Part shown: piece after piece, positions 1-5,318 of the stretch
Layout of the letters: each line of letters begins with the position of its first letter
Numbering within the stretch: the stretch's first letter is position 1
Source of the DNA: Clostridia bacterium
Lineage (GTDB): Bacteria; Bacillota; Peptococcia; Peptococcales; SKKY01
Length of the DNA: 5,318 bases
Assembly (NCBI GenBank): GCA_007123515.1
Contig: SKKY01000178.1
Location: forward strand, 1-5,318
Reading direction: 5' to 3'
The notes under the pieces: generated by a model
The model's input: only the letters and a program-made list of their open reading frames with translations
Told to the model about the DNA's origin: nothing
The model's database searches: none
Translations under genes and position numbers: made by a program

Positions 1-20
1 ACGTAATTTGGAGGACTATA

Positions 21-434
21 ATGAGCAAAAAAGCTATGAGAGATGATCAGGCTTTGCGCATAAACCTTAGCTGGAAAAACGTTTTAATTTTGATATGCGT
101 TGTGTATACGTTGCTTACTATTACCAGTTCCGCATATGCATTACTAGTTGGAATAACCACGGATACGCATTTCCACTTACTGATGCGCTTTGCGGTAACC
201 ACTATTGGGATTGGCAGCATTCTCATTTTTAACTTGTTTCCCAGCTGGCCTCTTTGGGCAATGTTTGCGTTACATTACATACCAACTATGGGAGCCATTT
301 TGGGGCTGGTAGGGGTTAGCAGTTTTTTTATAGAGTTACACCCGAATGCGTACCGTGATATTTTTTTTAACTTTACTGTGGTTTATTTAGTAATTGCAGC
401 AATTTTTTTGTTCGGAAAAAAACTCAAAAAGTAA
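21..434 (+). CDS. Small four-helix integral membrane protein, unknown function
   Basis: This 137-residue protein is probably complete. Its ATG follows a GGAGG ribosome binding site (10-14) at a 6-base spacing. Hydrophobic segments lie at about residues 20-43, 52-71, 77-100 and 113-132. The N-terminus is charged (SKKAMRDD) and the tail is basic (GKKLKK), so four membrane helices with both ends in the cytoplasm is the likely topology. Polar residues stand out near the helix ends: His50 and His52 (HFH), His85 (LHYIPTM) and an ELHPNAYRD stretch at 105-113. No enzymatic or transport motif is visible. It resembles the small four-helix DUF-type proteins common in Clostridia; DUF6608 is a possible match from memory that I could not verify. 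The next gene starts 88 bases downstream, so a shared transcript is possible but unproven. The 3' end is rich in T and A runs. The gene is secure; its function is unknown. Confidence 0.8.
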   Translation: MSKKAMRDDQALRINLSWKNVLILICVVYTLLTITSSAYALLVGITTDTHFHLLMRFAVTTIGIGSILIFNLFPSWPLWAMFALHYIPTMGAILGLVGVSSFFIELHPNAYRDIFFNFTVVYLVIAAIFLFGKKLKK

Positions 435-444
435 GGATTCGTCA

Positions 445-474
445 TTGGAAAAAACTATTTCATTGTATTATATA
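445..474 (+). promoter_or_regulatory. Possible weak promoter for the cupin gene
   Basis: TTGGAA at 445-450 could be a -35 box. Two candidate -10 boxes follow: TATTAT at 466-471 (15-base spacer, short) or TATATA at 469-474 (18-base spacer). Either would place transcription start near 478-482, ahead of the cupin ribosome binding site. The DNA is AT-rich, so a chance match is quite possible, and the cupin may instead be co-transcribed with the membrane-protein gene, since no terminator lies between them. Confidence 0.3.
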
Positions 475-510
475 GGAAAAATGGGTATGTTAGCAGTAAC
501 GCTTACATTA

Positions 511-516
511 AGGAGG
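511..516 (+). promoter_or_regulatory. Ribosome binding site fixing the cupin start
   Basis: AGGAGG lies 6 bases before the ATG at 523. The same frame is open upstream to 394, overlapping the previous gene, but that longer start has no such site and its extra residues do not look like part of a cupin. This site therefore decides the start. Confidence 0.85.
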
Positions 517-522
517 ATTATA

Positions 523-870
523 ATGAAGAAGTTTATTATACATGATTATTTTCAAGAGCCAGACGGAAAAATTGCTAAACGTATGCTTTTCAAAAGTGAT
601 AATGTAATTGCTTTTGTGTTAAACATTGCAAAAGGTGAAATACTACCGGCACATACACATCTGGAATCAACTCTTTTCCTGCAAGTAATGGAAGGAGAAG
701 CAAAGGTTGTAACGGATGGCAATGAAACCGCTTTGCAGGTTGGAGAATTAATGCAGATTGATGGGCAAGAAAGTTTACAGGTTATAAACAGCGGTGAAGA
801 AGTATTGCGTCTTTTTGTTACAATTTCACCAATGGGTTCAGAAGCTTTTGCAACAGATGCGAATGTTTAG
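523..870 (+). CDS. Small single-domain cupin protein
   Basis: This 115-residue protein has the two half-motifs of a cupin beta-barrel. Motif 1 is at residues 38-58: Gly38, then His44-Thr-His46, ending in a VMEGE turn at 55-59. Motif 2 is at 74-89: Gly74 and Asn89 are kept, but the usual Pro is Asp80 and the usual metal-binding His is Leu85. The usual Glu of motif 1, three or four residues after the second His, is Thr50/Leu51; Glu48 could substitute. The barrel fold is therefore well supported, but the normal 2-His/Glu/His metal site is incomplete, and no reaction can be assigned. The protein is cytosolic, with no signal peptide or DNA-binding domain. Its length is typical of stand-alone cupins in Bacillota, which include binding, sensing and orphan enzyme types. 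It follows the membrane-protein gene and ends at a strong terminator, so it is the last gene of its transcript. Confidence 0.82.
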   Translation: MKKFIIHDYFQEPDGKIAKRMLFKSDNVIAFVLNIAKGEILPAHTHLESTLFLQVMEGEAKVVTDGNETALQVGELMQIDGQESLQVINSGEEVLRLFVTISPMGSEAFATDANV

Positions 871-898
871 TGCAGCCTGAAAATATGAATGTATTGAC

Positions 899-944
899 AC
901 CCTTAGAAATAGGTTCTAAATCTATTTCTAAGGGTCATTTTATT
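899..944 (+). terminator. Rho-independent terminator after the cupin gene
   Basis: A perfect 14-base-pair stem pairs 899-912 (ACCCTTAGAAATAG) with 922-935 (CTATTTCTAAGGGT) around a 9-base loop. It is followed by CATTTTATT, a moderate T-rich tail. It begins 28 bases after the cupin stop codon. The opposite strand lacks an immediate T-run, so it probably works only on plus-strand transcripts. Confidence 0.88.
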
Positions 945-958
945 AACAGTTTTCTCAA

Positions 959-989
959 TTGTTATACGTTTGCATAAAAAGGGTATATT
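959..989 (+). promoter_or_regulatory. Possible promoter for the stalk/PrcB/Gmad2 gene
   Basis: TTGTTA at 959-964 and TATATT at 984-989 are separated by 19 bases, slightly long for a housekeeping sigma factor. A promoter is expected here because the preceding terminator ends near 944 and the next gene starts at 1026 with an AAGGAGG site at 1011-1017. The exact boxes are uncertain. A TATAAG at 1002-1007 is too close to the ribosome binding site to be a likely -10. Confidence 0.3.
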
Positions 990-1025
990 TTTATCTAACT
1001 GTATAAGATAAAGGAGGAATTAAAA

Positions 1026-2159
1026 ATGATTTTTAGAAAGAAATGGCTGCTAATCATGATGGCCTTACTACTGGCATTTTTACCACTTTCAGTAATGGCT
1101 CAGCAGACGGAACCGGATCCACCTCAAATCTCTGTTAACGGAGAACTTTTGTCTCCTGATGTTCCGCCGCAAATAGAAGCCGGTCGAACCCTTGTGGAAA
1201 TGCGGGCTGTTTTTGAAGCTCTTGATGCCACTCTGGACTGGGACCAGGAAACCCGTACTGTCACCGCTTATAAGGATGACTTGGAAATCATTCTTCCGGT
1301 AGGTGAATTGACGGCTACGGTTAATGATGAACCCTATACACTAGATGTGCCGGCTCGAATCGAAAATGGCCGGACGTTAGTTCCTGTCCGCTTCGTTTCG
1401 GAAACTCTGGGTGCTGTAGTAGTATGGGATGGCAATGCTCGGACAGTGACCATCACTACAGATGGTGCATATCCAGTTGAGGTGGCGGAAATTGAACTGG
1501 AAGCATTACCGGATGAAATCGAAGAATGGATCGAGTACTCCTCGACCATATGGCTTGGACAAGCCCGGACCATTGGTGATGCCACGTATATCCTTGTCAC
1601 CTATGGTGAAAAGCCCACCGGTGGCTATGGCGTAGAAATTCAGGAAGTAATGGAATATCAAGAAGAAATTCTGGTATCTGTTTCTTTTAGAGAACCTGCA
1701 GAAGATGAAATGGTGACACAAGCCCTCACATATCCATATGACTTGTATGTGATTGAGGCAACAGATAAAACAATTACTTTTGAAGCTACTGGTGCAGAAT
1801 CCTATGTGCCAAGCCTAATAGGGATAGAAGAATTGCTACCGATCGTTGCCGAATCTGATGGCATCAAAGTTTTCAATCCTGCTCCGGAGACAACAGTTTC
1901 AGAAACCTTTACCATTGAAGGAATTGCTAATGTATTTGAAGGAAACGTGCTTTTCCGGGTATTGGATACGGATGATGAAGAATTGGTTAGTGGCATTACA
2001 ACAGGTGCCATGGGTGACTGGGGTTATATAAACCCACAAGTAACACTTCCGGAGGATACCGTTGAGTCCGGTGATACACTGACTCTTGAACTTTATACTG
2101 AGAGTGCAAGAGATGGCAGTATCATAAATCTCATTCAAATTCCGTTACAAATGGAGTAA
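1026..2159 (+). CDS. Secreted stalk-domain protein with PrcB-like and Gmad2 domains
   Basis: The protein has 377 residues. A signal peptide (basic FRKKW, hydrophobic 7-22, V-M-A at 23-25) predicts cleavage before Gln26 and export. Residues 35-146 form a copper-amine-oxidase-N-like 'stalk' domain (PF07833 type) with two matching halves: GRTLVEMRAVFEAL at 53 and GRTLVPVRFVSETLG at 115, each ending in W-D and R-T-V-T. Despite the name, this domain implies no copper or oxidase activity; it is a common surface module in Clostridia. Residues 186-244 match the PrcB C-terminal domain (GEKPTGGYGVEI at 194-205), named after a subunit of the Treponema dentilisin protease complex. Residues 279-375 match Gmad2, the immunoglobulin-like domain linked to spore germination (FNPAP, FTIEG, FEGNVLFRVLD, ESARDGS). 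No protease catalytic site, LPXTG or lipobox is visible. An extracellular or spore-envelope binding role is inferred, not shown. AAGGAGG at 1011-1017 supports the start, and terminators on both sides suggest a single-gene unit. By eye its GC content is higher than that of its neighbours. Confidence 0.85.
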   Translation: MIFRKKWLLIMMALLLAFLPLSVMAQQTEPDPPQISVNGELLSPDVPPQIEAGRTLVEMRAVFEALDATLDWDQETRTVTAYKDDLEIILPVGELTATVNDEPYTLDVPARIENGRTLVPVRFVSETLGAVVVWDGNARTVTITTDGAYPVEVAEIELEALPDEIEEWIEYSSTIWLGQARTIGDATYILVTYGEKPTGGYGVEIQEVMEYQEEILVSVSFREPAEDEMVTQALTYPYDLYVIEATDKTITFEATGAESYVPSLIGIEELLPIVAESDGIKVFNPAPETTVSETFTIEGIANVFEGNVLFRVLDTDDEELVSGITTGAMGDWGYINPQVTLPEDTVESGDTLTLELYTESARDGSIINLIQIPLQME

Positions 2160-2186
2160 TCAGTAATCGTCCACATTCATTGTATT

Positions 2187-2229
2187 AGCCCTTGAAAATG
2201 CCTGTTAACGGTGTTGCAAGGGCTTTTTT
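2187..2229 (+). terminator. Rho-independent terminator after the stalk-protein gene
   Basis: AGCCCTTG (2187-2194) pairs with CAAGGGCT (2217-2224) as an 8-base-pair GC-containing stem. The run of six Ts (2224-2229) starts with the last base of the stem. The 22-base loop is long and contains the self-complementary GTTAAC, which may fold into a small inner hairpin. It starts 27 bases after the stop codon. Confidence 0.85.
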
Positions 2230-2475
2230 GTATCTTGTAAAGCATACATTTATTTTGTATAGAGTATATTGATTGAAAGCATGTTACAACTTCTCCGGAA
2301 TGGAGTTCATTTCATATAGAAAGGGTGGATCTAATGAGATCTATTTAGACTGGTAAATATTCCCGTTAGTCTGTTTAATGCAGAAACTATTAAATAGGTT
2401 AAAGTTTAGTTATATTCCTAAATTGCAATAACAAATTGAACTAGTGTCCAAAAAGAAATATTAATGTTATATCGC
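2230..2475. other. Intergenic stretch without a convincing gene
   Basis: These roughly 245 AT-rich bases lie between the terminator and the copper-operon promoter. No reading frame of useful length with a good start was found on either strand. A promoter-like pair, TTGTAA (2235-2240) and TATAGA (2258-2263), has an ideal 17-base spacer but no gene behind it. A GGGTGG motif (2323-2328) precedes an ATG at 2334 that opens a four-codon frame (M-R-S-I-stop). The ATG lies partly in the loop of a 5-base-pair hairpin (2328-2332 with 2337-2341). A 20-base imperfect hairpin sits at 2288-2307. No known riboswitch or tRNA pattern was recognised. It may be gene remnant, untranslated leader or spacer. Confidence 0.5.
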
Positions 2476-2503
2476 TTGCAATAAAGAAAGAACATGATAC
2501 AAT
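2476..2503 (+). promoter_or_regulatory. Extended -10 promoter of the csoR-copA operon
   Basis: TTGCAA (2476-2481) as the -35 box and TACAAT (2498-2503) as the -10 box are 16 bases apart. The -10 is preceded by TGA (2495-2497), the extended TGn motif. It matches a housekeeping (sigma-A type) promoter well, and transcription would start at about 2510, just ahead of the CsoR operator. Confidence 0.75.
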
Positions 2504-2513
2504 AGCACTATGT

Positions 2514-2534
2514 TACCCCTCCCCGTAAGGGGTA
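2514..2534 (+). promoter_or_regulatory. CsoR-type copper operator
   Basis: A perfect inverted repeat, TACCCCT (2514-2520) and AGGGGTA (2528-2534), flanks a 7-base centre (CCCCGTA). On the minus strand it contains TTACGGGG followed by AGGGGTA, similar to the G/C-run operators of Bacillus CsoR. It would occupy about +4 to +25 of the transcript, so bound CsoR should block polymerase start or escape. Its position just ahead of csoR supports autoregulation. In RNA the same bases could fold into a hairpin. Binding itself is inferred. Confidence 0.82.
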
Positions 2535-2568
2535 GGATTAACGGTTCTGATTTTGATTATTATATGGT

Positions 2569-2575
2569 GGAGGTG
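2569..2575 (+). promoter_or_regulatory. Ribosome binding site fixing the csoR start
   Basis: GGAGGTG ends 7 bases before the ATG at 2583. The frame also opens at a TTG at 2553, but that start would place this site inside the gene and add residues (MIIIWWRCLS) foreign to the family, so the ATG at 2583 is preferred. Confidence 0.88.
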
Positions 2576-2582
2576 TTTAAGC

Positions 2583-2849
2583 ATGGCTGTATCTGATAAG
2601 GAACAGGTAATGAATTTATTAAAAACTTCAAAAGGACAAATTGAAGGCATTATTAAAATGATAGATGAAGATCGATATTGTGTTGACGTTTCTAAACAAA
2701 TATTATCAGTACAGGCTTTGATTAAAAAGGCTAATTTAAAAATAATTGATCAGCATATAAAAAGCTGTGTGAAACAGGCTTTTACAGAAGGGCATGGCGA
2801 TGAGAAAGTAGATGAGGTCATGGAACTTATTAATAAATATGCAAAGTAA
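2583..2849 (+). CDS. csoR: Copper-sensing transcriptional repressor CsoR
   Basis: This 88-residue all-helical protein belongs to the CsoR/RcnR family (DUF156), whose members bind DNA as tetramers without a helix-turn-helix. The Cu(I) ligands are visible: Cys33 (in DRYCVDV), His58 and Cys62 (QHIKSC). Their spacings of 25 and 4 equal those of Mycobacterium tuberculosis Cys36, His61 and Cys65. The second-shell residues Tyr32 and Glu78 match Tyr35 and Glu81 of that protein. This full pattern favours copper over the nickel, formaldehyde or sulfide sensors of the family. The common RIEGQVRGI segment of helix 1 reads TSKGQIEGI (15-23), a variant I recall from clostridial relatives. It should repress its own promoter through the operator at 2514-2534 and let go when Cu(I) binds. 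copA follows after 25 bases with no terminator between, so the two are co-transcribed. The length is normal for the family. Confidence 0.93.
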   Translation: MAVSDKEQVMNLLKTSKGQIEGIIKMIDEDRYCVDVSKQILSVQALIKKANLKIIDQHIKSCVKQAFTEGHGDEKVDEVMELINKYAK

Positions 2850-2874
2850 GTATTATGAATAAGGGGATTTTTTT

Positions 2875-5318
2875 ATGACTCAAATTACTTTAAAGATAAG
2901 AGGTATGAGTTGTGCATCTTGTGTCCAAAAGATCGAAACAACTTTGAAAAAGACAGATGGAATTATAGAAGCTAATGTTAATCTTAGTACTGAGAAAGTT
3001 ACTGTTAGTTATGATGAAAAAGTAATTAATAAAGATGAAATAATAAACCATATTGACGATATGGGTTATGAAGCCTATTTGGCTAATGTTGATAAAGTCA
3101 TACTTCCTGTAGGAGGTATGACTTGTGCTTCTTGTGTTAATCGTGTTGAAAATAGCATTAAAGAGGAAGCTGGAGTCACTTCAGTTTCGGTTAATCTTGC
3201 CACAGAAAAGGTTACCGTAGAATATGACAGAGAGACCATTTCTCTGTCAGAAATCAAGAAAGCCATAGAAAACCTTGGTTATCAGGTCTACGAAGCTAAA
3301 AGTGAAACGAGTGAAGACAGAGAGAAAATAGAACGTGAAAAAGAAATGAACCGTCTCAGAATTGATTTTATATTGGGAGCCGTATTGACAACTATTGTTT
3401 TAATTGGCTCTCTGCCCCATATGATGGAGGGATGGGGACAATGGGTTCCAGATTTTTTAACAATGCCTCTGACGTTATTAATTTTGACAACTCCAGTACA
3501 ATTTATTTCAGGTTGGAGATTTTATAGGGGTGCTTATGCAGCTTTATCCCATGGTACTAGTGATATGAACGTTTTAGTTGCACTGGGAACCTCTTCGGCA
3601 TGGTTTTATAGTGCGGCAATGACGCTGTTTCCAACCTTTTTAACGGAGTTAGGCTTTCCCTATCAGCTTTACTATGATGTAGCGACAGTCATTACGACGT
3701 TAATTCTACTCGGCAGATTACTAGAAGCAAAAGCCAAAGGGAAAACATCTGAAGCGATTCGCCGCTTAATAGGTATGCAATCAAAAACTGCCAGAGTAAT
3801 TAGAAATAATCAAGAAACAGACATACTCATAGAGGATGTAGTTATAGGCGATATCGTAATCGTTCGTCCGGGTGAAAAAGTGCCCGTAGATGGGGAAATT
3901 ATTAGTGGGCGTTCCGCTTTAGATGAATCCATGCTGACCGGAGAAAGCATTCCCGTTGAAAAATCAGTAGGTGATGAGGTCATCGGTGCCACAATAAATA
4001 AAACAGGTGCTTTCAAATTTAAGGCTACAAAAGTCGGAAAAGATACCATGTTAGCTCAAATTATCCGACTTGTAGAGGACGCTCAGGGATCAAAAGCTCC
4101 AATTCAAAAACTGGTAGATGTTATCTCTTCATATTTTGTTCCAGCTGTAGTTGTCATAGCGATAGCAAGCTTTGGACTATGGTGGGCTTTTGGACCGGAA
4201 CCTTCATTTATTTTTGCCTTAACAACCTTTATAGCTGTATTAATTGTTGCCTGTCCTTGTGCGTTAGGGTTAGCCACTCCTACAGCTATTATGGTGGGTA
4301 CAGGAAAAGGCGCTGAAAATGGGATCTTGATAAAAGGTGCTGAAAGTTTGGAGACAGCACATAAAATAGATACGATTGTATTTGACAAAACAGGTACGAT
4401 TACTCATGGAGAGCCTGCGTTAACTGACCTAATCGTAAGCAATGGTTTCAATGAAGCTGAAGTATTGCAGCTAACAGCTTCAGTAGAAACTGGCTCAGAG
4501 CATCCATTGGGTGAGGCTATCGTAAAAGGAGCAAGAGATAAAGGACTTGAATTAGTTGAACCTGAAGAGTTTGAAGCTATTCCAGGGTATGGAATTTTAG
4601 CTAAGGTCTCAAATAAGATCATTCTTATCGGTAATTTGCGATTGATGACACATAAAAATGTAGAAGTTTCAGAAGCAATGACTGGTAGTGCTGATGCATT
4701 AGCTGACGAGGGAAAAACTCCAATGTTTATAGCGATAGATGGACAAGCAGCAGGTGTAATTGCTGTAGCGGATACGGTAAAAGAAACTTCCTTAAAAGCC
4801 ATTAAAGAGCTTAAAGAGATGGATATAGAGGTTATTATGCTTACCGGTGATAACAGACGCACTGCGGAGGCAGTTGGTCGTCAGATTGGCATAGATCTCG
4901 TATTGGCTGAGGTTCTTCCGGAACATAAAGTTCAAGAGGTAAAAAAACTACAGGAACAAGGAAAGATCGTTGCTATGGTTGGTGATGGCATTAATGATGC
5001 ACCGGCTTTAGCTCAAGCCAATGTTGGGATAGCCATTGGTACGGGTACAGATGTTGCTATGGAAGCTTCAGATGTTACCCTGATCAGAGGTGACCTGAGG
5101 GGCGTTCCTACTGCGATTAGACTTTCAAAGGCTACAATTGTCATGATTTGGCAGAATTTATTTTGGGCCTTTGCCTACAATATTATATTAATACCTGTAG
5201 CGGCTGGATTATTATGGCCATTCTTTGGAATCATCTTAAATCCAATGTTAGCGGCAGCAGCTATGGCATTTAGTTCTGTTTCAGTAGTTCTTAATACAAT
5301 GAGATTAAAAACTTTTAA
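2875..5318 (+). CDS. copA: Cu(I)-exporting P1B-type ATPase CopA (3' end cut by window)
   Basis: The frame is open for 814 residues to the last base and has no stop inside the window; the final TAA is out of frame. The family is usually about 800-820 residues, so only a few are probably missing. It uses ATP to export Cu(I) across the cytoplasmic membrane. Two heavy-metal-binding domains come first, with Cys-Ala-Ser-Cys at 13-16 and 84-87, then a charged linker (143-162). Helices follow at about 163-181, 195-213, 231-250 and 266-285. The actuator domain carries TGES (355-358). The sixth helix holds Cys-Pro-Cys (460-462). DKTGT (504-508) contains the phosphorylated Asp504. The nucleotide domain has His543-Pro544 and GYG (571-573), and TGDN (657-660) and GDGINDAP (703-710) complete the P domain. 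Tyr768-Asn769 and Met797-x-x-Ser-Ser801 in the last helices define the Cu(I) subgroup (P1B-1). GGGG at 2863-2866, 8 bases upstream, supports the ATG. It is co-transcribed with csoR and so copper-induced. Confidence 0.95.
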   Translation, partial: MTQITLKIRGMSCASCVQKIETTLKKTDGIIEANVNLSTEKVTVSYDEKVINKDEIINHIDDMGYEAYLANVDKVILPVGGMTCASCVNRVENSIKEEAGVTSVSVNLATEKVTVEYDRETISLSEIKKAIENLGYQVYEAKSETSEDREKIEREKEMNRLRIDFILGAVLTTIVLIGSLPHMMEGWGQWVPDFLTMPLTLLILTTPVQFISGWRFYRGAYAALSHGTSDMNVLVALGTSSAWFYSAAMTLFPTFLTELGFPYQLYYDVATVITTLILLGRLLEAKAKGKTSEAIRRLIGMQSKTARVIRNNQETDILIEDVVIGDIVIVRPGEKVPVDGEIISGRSALDESMLTGESIPVEKSVGDEVIGATINKTGAFKFKATKVGKDTMLAQIIRLVEDAQGSKAPIQKLVDVISSYFVPAVVVIAIASFGLWWAFGPEPSFIFALTTFIAVLIVACPCALGLATPTAIMVGTGKGAENGILIKGAESLETAHKIDTIVFDKTGTITHGEPALTDLIVSNGFNEAEVLQLTASVETGSEHPLGEAIVKGARDKGLELVEPEEFEAIPGYGILAKVSNKIILIGNLRLMTHKNVEVSEAMTGSADALADEGKTPMFIAIDGQAAGVIAVADTVKETSLKAIKELKEMDIEVIMLTGDNRRTAEAVGRQIGIDLVLAEVLPEHKVQEVKKLQEQGKIVAMVGDGINDAPALAQANVGIAIGTGTDVAMEASDVTLIRGDLRGVPTAIRLSKATIVMIWQNLFWAFAYNIILIPVAAGLLWPFFGIILNPMLAAAAMAFSSVSVVLNTMRLKTF

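Noticed and set aside
394..522. Longer N-terminus for the cupin, starting inside the upstream gene
   Set aside because: The AGGAGG at 511-516 is ideally placed for the ATG at 523, and the extra 43 residues overlap the previous gene and do not resemble a cupin.
1334..2138. Minus-strand and alternate-frame open frames within the stalk-protein gene
   Set aside because: They overlap a gene with recognisable domains throughout and show no family features or start signals of their own.
1026..2159. Copper enzyme or copper-handling role because of the 'copper amine oxidase' domain name
   Set aside because: The stalk domain is not the catalytic part of an amine oxidase, carries no copper ligands here, and the gene is separated from csoR-copA by a terminator and a long gap.
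2341..2398. Inverted repeat CTATTTA (2341-2347) and TAAATAG as a structured element
   Set aside because: The seven AT-rich pairs are separated by about 45 bases with little internal pairing, which is expected by chance in this DNA.
2553..2582. TTG start extending csoR by ten residues
   Set aside because: It has no ribosome binding site, lies over the real GGAGGTG site, and adds residues not seen in the family.
2863..2874. GGGG followed by T7 before copA as a terminator
   Set aside because: No hairpin precedes the T run, and GGGG serves as the ribosome binding site of copA.
3075..4862. Minus-strand open frames within copA
   Set aside because: They are antisense shadows of a fully conserved ATPase frame, with low-complexity Ser/Thr-rich translations and no ribosome binding sites.
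5316..5318. TAA at the very end as the copA stop codon
   Set aside because: Counting codons from 2875 leaves two spare bases at the end, so this TAA is in another frame; copA is cut by the window edge, not frameshifted.

Overview
The window looks like chromosomal DNA from a low-GC Gram-positive bacterium (Bacillota), most likely an anaerobic spore-former of the class Clostridia. The pointers are AT-rich sequence, strong AGGAGG-type ribosome binding sites, hairpin-plus-T terminators, a secreted 'stalk' protein carrying a Gmad2 domain, and a clostridial-style CsoR. All five genes lie on the plus strand. The genus cannot be fixed from the sequence alone.

Layout. Positions 21-434 encode a four-helix membrane protein of unknown function. 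After an 88-base gap comes a small single-domain cupin (523-870), closed by a strong hairpin terminator (899-944). Positions 1026-2159 encode a secreted three-part protein: a copper-amine-oxidase-N-like stalk domain, a PrcB-like domain and a Gmad2 domain. It is followed by a second terminator (2187-2229). About 245 bases then hold no convincing gene. The last part is a copper-response operon: an extended -10 promoter (2476-2503), a CsoR-type operator (2514-2534), csoR (2583-2849), and the Cu(I)-exporting P-type ATPase copA (2875 to the window edge).

How the genes work together. Only csoR and copA form a clear functional unit. CsoR is expected to repress its own promoter by sitting on the operator just downstream of the transcription start. 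Cu(I) binding by its Cys-His-Cys site should release it, so that CopA is made and pumps Cu(I) out. CopA is open to the last base, so the window cuts it before its stop codon, probably only a few residues from the end. No copZ lies between csoR and copA. The upstream genes are separated from this operon by two terminators. The 'copper amine oxidase' name of the stalk domain is historical and does not link that gene to copper.

Novelty. I see no convincing undescribed system. The items most worth a second look are the domain combination of the stalk protein, the cupin that lacks part of its metal-ligand set, the unassigned membrane protein, and the operator that doubles as an RNA hairpin.
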